From: Caldicoprobacter guelmensis
GTDB lineage: Bacteria > Bacillota > Clostridia > Caldicoprobacterales > Caldicoprobacteraceae
Assembly: GCF_016908415.1 (NCBI RefSeq)
Contig: NZ_JAFBDW010000009.1
Coordinates: forward strand, 1 to 45,482
DNA: 45,482 bases
Direction: 5' to 3'
The notes beneath the pieces were generated by a model. It saw only the letters and a list, made by a program, of their open reading frames with translations, was not told the origin of the DNA and ran no database searches. Made by a program: the position numbers and the translations under genes. This document shows, piece by piece, positions 1 through 6,637 of the stretch (its first letter is position 1; the number at the start of each line of letters is the position of its first letter).

Positions 1-60
1 TTCAGTTTTCAAGGACCATTCCCCCACCGCCCTCCCCAGAGCGGCGAATTATATACTACC
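1..60 (-). promoter_or_regulatory. Probable rRNA operon leader (contig or window edge)
   Basis: Read on the minus strand, the last bases before the window edge are GGTCCTTGAAAACTGAA. Strings of the form CTTTGAAAACTGAA are typical of leaders and spacers of ribosomal RNA operons in Firmicutes (family knowledge). The two promoters just upstream support this. The 16S gene itself would lie beyond the left edge and is not seen. It could also be another rRNA spacer. Confidence 0.5.
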
Positions 61-81
61 AAATCATCTTACCTTTGTCAA
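53..81 (-). promoter_or_regulatory. Downstream promoter of a tandem rRNA-type pair
   Basis: A perfect TTGACA (76-81, minus strand) is followed after 17 nt by TAGTAT (53-58). A perfect TATAAT at 48-53 is also present but at 22-nt spacing. The -35 sits in the string TTGTCAATACCCT (plus-strand reading), which recurs at the upstream promoter, as in duplicated rRNA promoters. Transcription would leave the window to the left. Confidence 0.5.
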
Positions 82-153
82 TACCCTTTTTTTGTTCCTT
101 TTATTATGCTCTCTTAAGCCGCCATCAGCTCCCTTGGCCAACGACCGTTATGG

Positions 154-181
154 ATTATCATACACGCCCTCTCCTTGTCAA
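154..181 (-). promoter_or_regulatory. Upstream promoter of a tandem rRNA-type pair
   Basis: TTGACA (176-181) and GATAAT (154-159) are separated by 16 nt on the minus strand, close to the sigma-A consensus. The sequence around the -35 repeats that of the promoter 100 bp downstream. An AT-rich stretch lies immediately upstream, as expected of an UP element. No coding sequence lies between the pair and the left edge. Confidence 0.55.
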
Positions 182-274
182 TACCCTCTTTTGTTGATTC
201 AAGTAATCCTCATTTTTAGTTTTTCCCGCAGAGCAGCTTTTATGATAAAGCGCCCAAAGACAAAAGCATCCATA

Positions 275-919
275 TCACATGCTGAGCAAATTGATTGAAA
301 AGGCCAAATTGTCCTTTCGCAATATGGAATAGTTGTCCCAGAATAGGCAGCTGCCGCACACCACCAAACTTCCTCCTGAGGGCATCCTTCGTTCGGCCGC
401 CATTACAGGCGCCCTTTCTCCCGAGCCGGTGAAAGCTGATTCCTGCCCTCGCACTATTATGCGTACATCAGGGGTTAACACCTCTATGGGAGCGCTGTAA
501 GGGAACACCACTTGATTTACGCCATTGGCATAGGCTTCCACTCTAGAAGTGATCACCATACGGCAGTCGCCTTGGTCAAAATGCTCCTTCTCCACGACCT
601 CGTCCTTCTTGAGCTTCATTCCAAACCTTTCACTCACCGCATTGCATATTTCGGCAACGTTATCCTTGTTGTTGAAGTGTGCGGTAAAAATGACCCGCTT
701 ACCGTTTTTAACAGCTCTCTCGATGGCCTTTATTTCCAATTCATCGAAGGGTTTTTCGCTGTAGTTGAAAACTATCACAGGATAACAAAACAGCTCATCG
801 AAATCAGCAACCTCTACTATCTCTATGCCCTTTCTCCGGCTTTCTCGCTCCAAAGTGGAAAAATAATAAGAATCGCTTATCAAAAACTCAGCGTGAGAGC
901 TACTCCATGCCACCTTCAA
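275..919 (-). CDS. Hypothetical protein, 214 aa, DUF4350-like fold possible
   Basis: I do not recognise this gene with certainty. The reading frame is open to 1075, but a GGGAGGG ribosome binding site at 927-933 lies 7 nt before a TTG at 919, so the protein probably begins (M)KVAWSSSHAEF. That opening, an alternating strand/helix pattern (VIVFNYSEKPFDELEIKAIE, then KRVIFTAHF) and the C-terminal VVCGSCLFWDNYSI resemble the DUF4350/GldG-like class of Rossmann-type domains; this is weak inference. There is no signal peptide or membrane segment. A plausible own promoter lies at 969-997, so the gene looks complete and not cut by the neighbouring insertion element. It is convergent with nothing and divergent from the transposon genes. 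The long plus-strand frame at 512-1060 is its antisense shadow. Confidence 0.55.
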   Translation of the reverse strand: MKVAWSSSHAEFLISDSYYFSTLERESRRKGIEIVEVADFDELFCYPVIVFNYSEKPFDELEIKAIERAVKNGKRVIFTAHFNNKDNVAEICNAVSERFGMKLKKDEVVEKEHFDQGDCRMVITSRVEAYANGVNQVVFPYSAPIEVLTPDVRIIVRGQESAFTGSGERAPVMAAERRMPSGGSLVVCGSCLFWDNYSILRKDNLAFSINLLSM

Positions 920-968
920 AATACCGCCCTCCCTGAACGTGGTTGCTTTTGCCCTCACGTACAAACAT

Positions 969-997
969 ATGATATCAAAAAACGGCATTTTATTCAA
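969..997 (-). promoter_or_regulatory. Candidate sigma-A promoter of the hypothetical gene
   Basis: On the minus strand TTGAAT (992-997) and TATCAT (969-974) are separated by exactly 17 nt. The start would give a leader of roughly 40 nt up to the TTG start at 919. Confidence 0.4.
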
Positions 998-1116
998 CAT
1001 TTCAAGGCAATCCCGATAGCCGCTGGGCGCAATTCGACATTGATTATTTTGTGCAAATAATATATAATTCTTCAAATGTAAGCGCCTATATCAACAGTAT
1101 CTGGAGGTAACAACAG

Positions 1117-1145
1117 TTGAAAATAACAATACAAAATGATATAAT
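1117..1145 (+). promoter_or_regulatory. tnpA promoter
   Basis: TTGAAA (1117-1122) and a perfect TATAAT (1140-1145) with a 17-nt spacer lie 20 nt before the tnpA start codon. This is a strong sigma-A match inside the element's left end. Confidence 0.65.
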
Positions 1146-1164
1146 TTGAATTGGGTGATTATTG

Positions 1165-1758
1165 ATGTTGTTGAGTATACAAAAAGTTAAAGAAACATAC
1201 AACATCAGCAGAAGTACATTAATAAATTGGGAAAAGGAAGGGTTAATAACTCCAATTAGGACACCAAAAGGAAGAAGAAGATACAAAAAAGAAGATATAG
1301 AAAAGTTGTTAGGCATGATAGAAGAGAAATCGAAACCGAAAGTAATTTTATATGCCAGAGTATCTACAAAGAAGCAGGAAGAGTACCTTAAAAATCAGAT
1401 TAGAAGGCTAGAAGAATATGCTAATTTGCGAGGTTGGCAGTATGAAGTCATATCCGAAATAGCGAGTGGGGTAAATGAAAACAGGAGAGGTTTATTAAAG
1501 CTTCTGAACAAGATAAAAAGAGGAGAAGTTGAAAAAGTTGTAATAGAGCATCCTGATAGACTGGCAAGGTTTGGTTTTGAATATCTTAAATTTTTCATGG
1601 AGAGTTTTGGAGTAGAACTTATAGTTTTAAATGGGGAAGAAAATGAACAAGATGTAAACAAAGAGCTAGCAGAAGACTTAATAGCAATAGTTACATCATT
1701 TGCCGCCAGGATTTACGGGCAAAGAGGTGGTAAAAGACATGATAACAATACAGGCTAA
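1165..1758 (+). CDS. tnpA: IS607 family serine recombinase (TnpA)
   Basis: A 197-aa site-specific recombinase that cuts and rejoins DNA through a serine nucleophile to move the element. Residues 1-50 form a MerR-type winged helix-turn-helix (SIQKVKETYNISRSTLINWE, then TPIRTPKGRRRYKKEDIEKL). The resolvase catalytic domain follows from about residue 55: YARVSTKKQ carries the catalytic serine and arginine neighbourhood, and IEHPDRLARFGFEYL carries the conserved DRLAR arginines. Order and length fit IS607 TnpA. The ATG at 1165 is chosen over the TTG just before it because GGGTGA lies about 10 nt upstream. The 3' end overlaps the tnpB start by 20 nt, so the two are probably translated from one message. 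The protein looks intact. Confidence 0.9.
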   Translation: MLLSIQKVKETYNISRSTLINWEKEGLITPIRTPKGRRRYKKEDIEKLLGMIEEKSKPKVILYARVSTKKQEEYLKNQIRRLEEYANLRGWQYEVISEIASGVNENRRGLLKLLNKIKRGEVEKVVIEHPDRLARFGFEYLKFFMESFGVELIVLNGEENEQDVNKELAEDLIAIVTSFAARIYGQRGGKRHDNNTG

Positions 1759-3190
1759 ACTTGCTTTTTCAAGCAAGGAAGATGAGCAAGCAGTACTGGA
1801 TTTAATGAGAAGATGGTCATCCTGCGTAAGATTCGCATACAAAAGGCTTTTAGAAGGCAAAAGCAGGAACGAACTCAAAAGAGAACTTCAAGGGGTTTTT
1901 AATTTAAATTCGAGGTACGTAGATGATGCGATAATGAAGGCAAAGAGCGTTTTAGAGTCTTGCAGAGAAAGGGACGAAAACCCCAGTAAGGTTATATTTG
2001 GTGGCAGGAGTTTGTTTGAGAAGCTCAAGAAACGGCATATAAACGGTAAGGCCTACAAGAAGTTAAAACAGGAGTGGCAGGAGAGGAGGAAAGGCAATCT
2101 TTATTCAAGAGGTGACAGGAGCAAGAAAGGAAACCTCAACACAAGGATTGAGATAGACGGAAATGGTACCTGGCTAAGGATCAATGTAGGAGAAAGAAAG
2201 TATGCGTATGCAAGGATACAAGCGGGATGGAAGAGAGGAAAGAGCCGGGAGGGATTGCTGCAAGCGATCAGCACTTGTGGAGAACCTTATTCGGTGGAGT
2301 TAAAGCTTAAGAACGGCAATGTATATGCCTACTTTACGATTGAAGAAGATTTTCCAGAAGCTGTGGTAACGAAGGGAAATGGGGTCGTAGGCATAGACAT
2401 TAACGCGTATCCGAATCACATAGCGTGGGCAGAAGCGGATGTGAATGGGCAGCTTGTAAGTTACGGCAAGATACCGATGCCGGAACTTGGAAGCGGTAAT
2501 TCAGATAAGCGAGAGTATTACAGATGGCAATATGCCCATAAAGTAGTAAGGTTAGCAGAAGAGAAGGGGAAAGCAATAGTAATCGAGAGGTTGGACATAA
2601 GGGACAGAGGGGAAAGAGGAGACTTTTCGGGGAGGAAATCAAGGAGGATAAGGCACAATTTCGGTTACCGGTCGCTTCTGGATAAAGTTAAGATTTTAGC
2701 CCAGCGTAAGGGTATACAAGTTATAGAGGTTAATCCCGCCTATACATCTGTGATAGGTATGTTGAAGTATGCACCGCAGTATATGATAGGCAAGGACGTG
2801 GCAGCAGCGTATGTTATAGCAAGAAGAGGACTTGGGTTAAAAGAGCAAATTCCCGAAGGGTATATGGCAATTCTAAAAGATTTAGATGCTGATGAATTGG
2901 AGGAACTAAAAGAGCACGTAAAGAGAACGGTTAAGAACAAACAACTAAAGAAAAGGCAACTAAAGGAGATAGACAGAGCGATAAAACTGATAAAAAGCTT
3001 TGGGAGTGAGCCAGGGAAGGCACTAATACCTCTGGGTGGAACAAGTATTAGTGCCTGTGGCGATAGCTACAAGCCCTGGCGAGTTCTCAAGGTAGCGGTG
3101 GTAACGCCACTCTCTCCCGAGAGGGTATTAAGAGATGTCTCTGTCCTGAGGGGAGTATTGTTCTCAGGGCAAGTGGGGAGACCCGGGTAA
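1739..3190 (+). CDS. tnpB: TnpB-family RNA-guided nuclease, variant without zinc ribbon
   Basis: A 483-aa TnpB/OrfB-like protein, the family of compact nucleases guided by an omega RNA and ancestral to Cas12. The start is ATG 1739, preceded by AGGTGG at 8 nt; the frame is open further upstream. RuvC-like residues are visible: D220 in GVVGIDINAYP, E283 in AIVIERLDIRD and D353 in GKDVAAAYVIARRG. Between NPAYTSVIG and GKDV, where canonical TnpB has two CxxC pairs, there is only LKYAPQYMI, so the zinc ribbon is lost. This matches a known group of TnpB-related proteins; nuclease activity seems possible because all three acidic residues remain. The last 55 or so codons run through a series of hairpins that look like omega RNA, so the true protein end is uncertain. 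Upstream tnpA overlaps. Confidence 0.82.
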   Translation: MITIQAKLAFSSKEDEQAVLDLMRRWSSCVRFAYKRLLEGKSRNELKRELQGVFNLNSRYVDDAIMKAKSVLESCRERDENPSKVIFGGRSLFEKLKKRHINGKAYKKLKQEWQERRKGNLYSRGDRSKKGNLNTRIEIDGNGTWLRINVGERKYAYARIQAGWKRGKSREGLLQAISTCGEPYSVELKLKNGNVYAYFTIEEDFPEAVVTKGNGVVGIDINAYPNHIAWAEADVNGQLVSYGKIPMPELGSGNSDKREYYRWQYAHKVVRLAEEKGKAIVIERLDIRDRGERGDFSGRKSRRIRHNFGYRSLLDKVKILAQRKGIQVIEVNPAYTSVIGMLKYAPQYMIGKDVAAAYVIARRGLGLKEQIPEGYMAILKDLDADELEELKEHVKRTVKNKQLKKRQLKEIDRAIKLIKSFGSEPGKALIPLGGTSISACGDSYKPWRVLKVAVVTPLSPERVLRDVSVLRGVLFSGQVGRPG

Positions 3191-3324
3191 GGGCGTGAGT
3201 TCCTGCTTCTTGGGGCAGGGGCTATGGTTGTCCCAAATACCGCCTGCTGGGGATGGGATAACTTGAAAGGCGGCAAGAAATACCCCAGCCGTCTAAACTT
3301 GTGCAGTTTTGTACAGTTTAGATG
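3019..3324 (+). ncRNA. Probable omega RNA / right-end structured region of the IS607 element
   Basis: A chain of hairpins spans the end of tnpB and the element's right end. They are an 11-bp perfect stem GGCACTAATAC (3019-3029) with its complement (3045-3055); GTGG/CCAC near 3098-3110; CTCTC/GAGAG at 3112-3123; CCTGAG (3145-3150) with CTCAGG (3163-3168); CCGCCT with AGGCGG around 3240-3275; and a terminal TCTAAAC/GTTTAGA hairpin at 3292-3321. TnpB guide RNAs come from exactly this position, with the guide read from flanking DNA. If so, the guide here would be the first bases of the ychF region. The 5' end is not determinable by eye. Confidence 0.6.
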
Positions 3325-3339
3325 ACCAGGAATACGGAT

Positions 3340-4434
3340 ATGAAGCTTGGAATCGTAGGTTTGCCCAACGTAGGAAAGAGTACCCTTTTCAACGCCATAA
3401 CCAAAGCCGGAGCACAGGCCGAAAATTACCCCTTCTGCACCATAGAGCCCAATGTAGGGGTGGTACCGGTACCAGACCCCAGGCTGGACAAGCTAGCCGA
3501 GATGTACAACCCCGAAAGAGTCACCCCCGCATTCATAGAATTTGTCGACATTGCGGGTTTGGTCAAAGGCGCCAGCAAAGGTGAGGGACTGGGCAACAAA
3601 TTCCTCTCTCACATACGCGAAGTGGACGCCATCGTCCACGTTGTAAGGTGTTTTGAAGATGAAGACATAACCCATGTGGAGGGAAGCGTTGACCCTATCC
3701 GCGATATAGAGATCATAAACCTGGAGCTAATATTTGCTGACCTGGAAAGCCTAGAAAAGCAGATGGTAAAAGTGCAAAAAATGGCGAAAAGTGGCGACAA
3801 ACAAAGCATAGAGAAGCTGCAGGTGATGGAGTATATAAAGGAAAACCTCGAGAAGGGCATACCGGTAAGAAGCCTGGCCTTATCAGAGGAACAGCAGGAT
3901 CTTGTAAGGCAATTGTTTTTGCTCACCTCAAAACCCGTGATATACGCCGCAAACATATCCGAAAAGGACTTGGACCCTGCAGAAGACCCACCGCTGGTTA
4001 AAAAAGTCAAGGAGTACGCTCAGAAGGAAAACGCCCAGGTAATAGTGATATGTGCCAAGCTGGAAGAAGAAATTGCTCAGCTAGATGACCAGGAGAGAAA
4101 GGCATTCTTACAGGAAATGGGGCTTACAAGCTCGGGGCTTGACAAACTGGTATCGGCATGCTACAGCCTGCTGGGCCTCATAAGCTTTTTGACTGCTGGC
4201 CCCAAAGAAGTTAGGGCTTGGACAATCAAAAAGGGCACCAAAGCCCCACAGGCCGCAGGTAAAATCCACAGCGACTTTGAGAGAGGGTTCATCAAAGCCG
4301 AGGTCATACCATATGAAACGCTGGTGGCTGTTGGGTCTTATACGGCTGCAAAGGAAAAAGGGCTGGTAAGGTCGGAAGGCAAAGACTATATCATACAGGA
4401 CGGCGACGTGGTGCTGTTTCGCTTCAATGTATAA
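3340..4434 (+). CDS. ychF: Ribosome-binding ATPase YchF (OBG family)
   Basis: A 364-aa P-loop protein of the OBG family that hydrolyses ATP rather than GTP and associates with ribosomes. The P loop GLPNVGKSTLFNAIT stands at the N-terminus, switch II is FVDIAGLVKGASKGEGLG, and NISEKD (altered NKxD-like, as in YchF) marks the nucleotide specificity region. The C-terminal TGS domain begins near FLTAGPKEVRAWTIKKG and ends GDVVLFRFNV, the usual family terminus. Length is normal. The frame is open from ATG 3322, but family N-termini begin MKLGIVGLPNVGKS, so ATG 3340 with AGGA 9 nt upstream is preferred; the upstream ATG belongs to the transposon end. It converges with pgeF. Its original promoter may have been displaced by the insertion. 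Confidence 0.95.
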   Translation: MKLGIVGLPNVGKSTLFNAITKAGAQAENYPFCTIEPNVGVVPVPDPRLDKLAEMYNPERVTPAFIEFVDIAGLVKGASKGEGLGNKFLSHIREVDAIVHVVRCFEDEDITHVEGSVDPIRDIEIINLELIFADLESLEKQMVKVQKMAKSGDKQSIEKLQVMEYIKENLEKGIPVRSLALSEEQQDLVRQLFLLTSKPVIYAANISEKDLDPAEDPPLVKKVKEYAQKENAQVIVICAKLEEEIAQLDDQERKAFLQEMGLTSSGLDKLVSACYSLLGLISFLTAGPKEVRAWTIKKGTKAPQAAGKIHSDFERGFIKAEVIPYETLVAVGSYTAAKEKGLVRSEGKDYIIQDGDVVLFRFNV

Positions 4435-4501
4435 AAACAGGTTGCCTGCTGTATCAAGGCTGTACCTGTACTCGAGCTAACTGTTCCACTTCAATGTATA
4501 A
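4422..4501 (+). repeat. Short direct repeat at the end of ychF
   Basis: The 13-mer CTTCAATGTATAA, which includes the ychF stop codon, occurs at 4422-4434 and again at 4489-4501. A nested hairpin (ACAGGT/ACCTGT around GCCT/AGGC) lies between the copies at about 4436-4470 but has no T-run, so it is not a clear terminator. The rest of this 110-bp convergent spacer shows nothing else. Confidence 0.35.
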
Positions 4502-4544
4502 CAGCATGAAGAGCAGGGCATGGCAGTGCAGCTGCTTGCTTGGT

Positions 4545-5399
4545 TCACCCCTCTAGCATCAATATAGCTGCCATTCTGCCGGTATCGCCTTTGTCCCGGC
4601 GATGGGAAAAAAACAAGTCCTGATGGCAGCTAGTACACATGCCAGATACCGTTATATTCTGTGCCGGTATACCTGCTTCTTTCAATTGAAGGGCATTTGC
4701 CATCCATAGGTCTATGTAATACTTCCCCGGTTCAAAGCCGGGCTTTATTATTATATCCCTATACTTATCAAAGGCCTGAACAAATTGCTGTGCCACCGGA
4801 AGGTCCACCTCAAAGCAGCAAGGGCCAATAGAGGGACCAATTCCCACCAAACAGTCCTGTGGTCGCGTGCCAAACTCCCTGTGCATGGCTTCCAGCGTCT
4901 TTTTGCCTATACAGGCCAAGGTACCCTTCCAGCCTGCATGGCTTAAGGCTATGACTTTACGGACATGGTCCAACAAAAATATGGGCACACAATCAGCATA
5001 AAAGGTCACCAGGGCAACCTGCGACTCCCCGGTTATAAGGCCGTCCACCTGTCGAATATCGCTCTCCTTAAAAGCTCCCTTACCCCTGTCTTTAGCACCA
5101 ACCACAACGACGTTGTCGCCGTGCACCTGGTCGGAAAACACTGTATTATGTGGGCCTATTCCAACTGCGCGGCAAAACCTCAAGAAGTTTTCCATAACCG
5201 CCTGGTGTGAATCGCCTTTCTTAAAACCCAGGTTTAACGTGCTGTACCGCCCACCACTTACGCCGCCCTTTCGCGTGCTAAACCCATGTTTTACCAGGCC
5301 TGTGCGCTCAAAACCGGGTATGACGCAGTACCAGACGCCCTGACGCTCCTGAAGCTTAAATCCTGTACCAAACTCCATGCCATTCAACGTTCCCTTCAC
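4545..5399 (-). CDS. pgeF: Purine nucleoside phosphorylase / multicopper polyphenol oxidase YfiH family (PgeF, YlmD)
   Basis: A 284-aa member of the YfiH/LACC1 family; characterised members act on purine nucleosides, and E. coli YfiH has been linked to peptidoglycan editing. Metal-site residues expected of the family are visible: H93 in FSDQVHGDNV, C137 in FYADCVPIFL and H154 in LSHAGWKGT. GIGPSIGPCCFEV further on is the family signature. Length is normal. The start is GTG 5399, overlapping the nrdR stop as GTGA, which implies translational coupling. The nrdR-pgeF pair beside ymxH, sigG and sigE resembles the ylm region of other Clostridia. Confidence 0.9.
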   Translation of the reverse strand: MKGTLNGMEFGTGFKLQERQGVWYCVIPGFERTGLVKHGFSTRKGGVSGGRYSTLNLGFKKGDSHQAVMENFLRFCRAVGIGPHNTVFSDQVHGDNVVVVGAKDRGKGAFKESDIRQVDGLITGESQVALVTFYADCVPIFLLDHVRKVIALSHAGWKGTLACIGKKTLEAMHREFGTRPQDCLVGIGPSIGPCCFEVDLPVAQQFVQAFDKYRDIIIKPGFEPGKYYIDLWMANALQLKEAGIPAQNITVSGMCTSCHQDLFFSHRRDKGDTGRMAAILMLEG

Positions 5400-5884
5400 T
5401 CACCTTGATTCATCTTTTCCTTCAAAAGCTTGTTCAACTCTTCCATAAAGGTATTTATATCTTTAAACTGCCTGTACACCGAGGCAAAGCGCACATAGGC
5501 CACCTCGTCCAGCTTCTTCAGCCTTTCCATCACCATCTGTCCGATCTGCTGGCTGGTGACCTCCTGCTCCAGGGAATTGAATATCTGCTTTTCCACATCC
5601 TGCACCAAGGCTTCTAAATCCTTAAGGGAGACAGGCCTTTTCTCGCAGGCCTTGAGCAACCCCTTCATGATCTTGTCCCTGTCAAAGGATTCCCTTCTCC
5701 CGTCTTTCTTGACTACAAACACCGGCATTTGTTCAATTTTTTCATAAGTGGTAAAACGTTTGCCGCAGTTTGTGCACTCCCGCCGCCTGCGAATGGTAAA
5801 GCCTTCATCGGTGGGTCGAGAGTCCACCACCTTGCTCTCCATGTGGTAACAGAAAGGACACTTCATGGTCAGCCAATCAGACAT
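5396..5884 (-). CDS. nrdR: Transcriptional repressor NrdR
   Basis: A nucleotide-sensing repressor of ribonucleotide reductase genes. The zinc ribbon uses CPFC (MKCPFCYHMESKVVDSRP) and CTNCGKRF; the ATP cone follows (VFVVKKDGRRESFDRDKIMKG) and ends near VRFASVYRQFKDI. Total length is 162 aa. Family proteins begin at MKCPFC, which is ATG 5866. The longer frame from ATG 5884 adds MSDWLT; its ATG and the weak AGGG before it lie in the end of a repeated element (5881-5984), so the longer start may be an artefact of that insertion, though no good ribosome binding site precedes 5866. The 3' end is coupled to pgeF by a GTGA overlap. No clear promoter is seen, so read-through from the mntA side is possible. 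Confidence 0.93.
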   Translation of the reverse strand: MSDWLTMKCPFCYHMESKVVDSRPTDEGFTIRRRRECTNCGKRFTTYEKIEQMPVFVVKKDGRRESFDRDKIMKGLLKACEKRPVSLKDLEALVQDVEKQIFNSLEQEVTSQQIGQMVMERLKKLDEVAYVRFASVYRQFKDINTFMEELNKLLKEKMNQGE

Positions 5885-5984
5885 CTAAACCCTGCATATA
5901 CGCCTTGGTTTAGATGGTCAGGGTATTTATAATCCGCCTTCTAAAAGGCTGCCCCATCCCCGACAGGCGGTATTTAGGACAACC
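5881..5984 (-). ncRNA. Solo copy of the IS607 right end / omega-RNA-like element before nrdR
   Basis: Read on the minus strand, this stretch matches 3226-3324 of the IS607 element. Shared blocks in order are GGTTGTCC, AAATACCGCCTG, GGGGATGGG, AGGCGG, AAATACCC, TCTAAAC and GTTTAGATG. The CCGCCT/AGGCGG stem and the terminal TCTAAAC/GTTTAGA hairpin are kept, while their loops differ in sequence and length. No transposase gene accompanies it. As with the full element, it ends at the start region of a conserved gene, pointing into that gene. Similarity stops at both 5984 and 5881. Confidence 0.65.
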
Positions 5985-6023
5985 TGAGATACCTCTTTTT
6001 TAAATCATTACAGCGGTAGATTT

Positions 6024-6221
6024 TCAAAATTCATAATATTTTTCTCTGAAATCTTGAGGGATATTTTTTACTGCTTCACCAATTATTTCTAGACTCCTGA
6101 CAAAAGCCCGCGTCAGTACAGGGTCATTAATAAACTTCTCATACTCCAAACCTTCAGACTTCTCTATAAGAAATTCACACTCTTGCAAAATGTGTTTAAG
6201 GTAAGGTTCAACTTTTTTCAT
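6024..6221 (-). pseudogene. hepT: Truncated HepT-like toxin (DUF86, HEPN family)
   Basis: The 65 aa correspond to the N-terminal half of HepT/DUF86 proteins, which are HEPN-fold ribonuclease-like toxins of about 110 aa. The stretch ILQECEFLIEKS, then LTRAFVRSLEIIGEAVKNIPQDFREKY, is the family core. The frame stops just after REKYYEF, before the conserved RxxxxxH catalytic motif (usually MRNxLIHxY). None of the three frames downstream to 5985 restores it. The solo transposon right end begins 40 bp further on, so truncation may date from that insertion. The start overlaps the mntA stop by 4 nt, the normal pair arrangement. It is probably an inactive toxin. Confidence 0.7.
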
Positions 6222-6550
6222 GACAATACCTCAACTTCCCTTATATAAGGTTTTATAAATGGACTTATCGCTTCTTCTGTTAGTAAATCCACTTTTACAC
6301 CAACCATCCTGCCGAGCTCTTCTTCAATCTGCACAAGTTCAATAAGAGAAGGCGTTTCTTCAAAAACCACTATCAAATCAAGATCACTTGTTTCTTTCTG
6401 CTTTCCTTCTACATAAGAGCCAAAAACCCTTATGCTCTTTATTCCATATTTTTCTGCTATTTCCTTACTATGTGCTTTCAAAACTTTTATAATATCCTCC
6501 AATGTTTTGATTTGCTGTTCATTTCTATCTAACCCGCGTAATTCTTCCAT
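6218..6550 (-). CDS. mntA: MNT-type nucleotidyltransferase (MntA-like antitoxin)
   Basis: A 110-aa minimal nucleotidyltransferase. The active-site motif is GSYVEGKQKETSDLDLIV (GS...DxD), with a third acidic residue in GVKVDLLTEE. MntA proteins neutralise HepT toxins by AMPylating them (family knowledge), and the overlapping truncated hepT downstream fits this. The start is ATG 6550. There is no ribosome binding site within 15 nt of it; the only strong one, AGGAGG at 6609-6614, lies on the far side of a hairpin (see leader element). The partner is broken, so the gene may be a remnant antitoxin. Confidence 0.8.
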   Translation of the reverse strand: MEELRGLDRNEQQIKTLEDIIKVLKAHSKEIAEKYGIKSIRVFGSYVEGKQKETSDLDLIVVFEETPSLIELVQIEEELGRMVGVKVDLLTEEAISPFIKPYIREVEVLS

Positions 6551-6614
6551 TCAATATACGAGCGCAGGGCACTCCACTTTGAAAAAACGGAGAGAAATGC
6601 GCTCATTCCCTCCT
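6548..6614 (-). promoter_or_regulatory. Split ribosome binding site leader hairpin, copy 1
   Basis: On the minus strand: AGGAGG (6609-6614), 4 nt, GAGCGCA (6598-6604), an inner CTCC/GGAG hairpin, TGCGCTC (6560-6566), 9 nt, then the mntA ATG. The 7-bp outer stem is perfect. If folded, the distance from AGGAGG to ATG is about 13 nt. The same layout precedes the ABC exporter and, in a weaker form, the lacI gene. An ATG 2 nt after AGGAGG opens a 25-codon frame but is too close for efficient initiation. Confidence 0.5.
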
Positions 6615-6637
6615 TTTTTCTTGTTTTCTTTGATACT

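Larger units (their letters stand above)
1100..3324 (+). mobile_element. IS607-type insertion element with tnpA and tnpB-like genes
   Basis: A serine-recombinase transposase with a MerR-like N-terminus, overlapping a TnpB-family gene, defines the IS607 family of the IS200/IS605-related group. IS607 elements have no terminal inverted repeats and make no target duplication, so ends cannot be set by repeats. The right end is placed at about 3324 because a second, solo copy of the final 100 bp at 5881-5984 loses similarity at the same point, after GTTTAGATG. The left end lies somewhere between the promoter of the upstream gene (997) and the tnpA promoter (1117); 1100 is a guess. The element lies directly before ychF and its end contributes an ATG in frame with ychF. 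Confidence 0.75.

Noticed and set aside
512..1060. 182-codon plus-strand frame
   Set aside because: It is antisense to the hypothetical gene at 275-919, has no ribosome binding site and no recognisable protein features.
6551..6607. 25-codon frame starting 2 nt after AGGAGG in the mntA leader
   Set aside because: The spacing is too short for normal initiation, and the frame does not exist in the other two copies of the leader.
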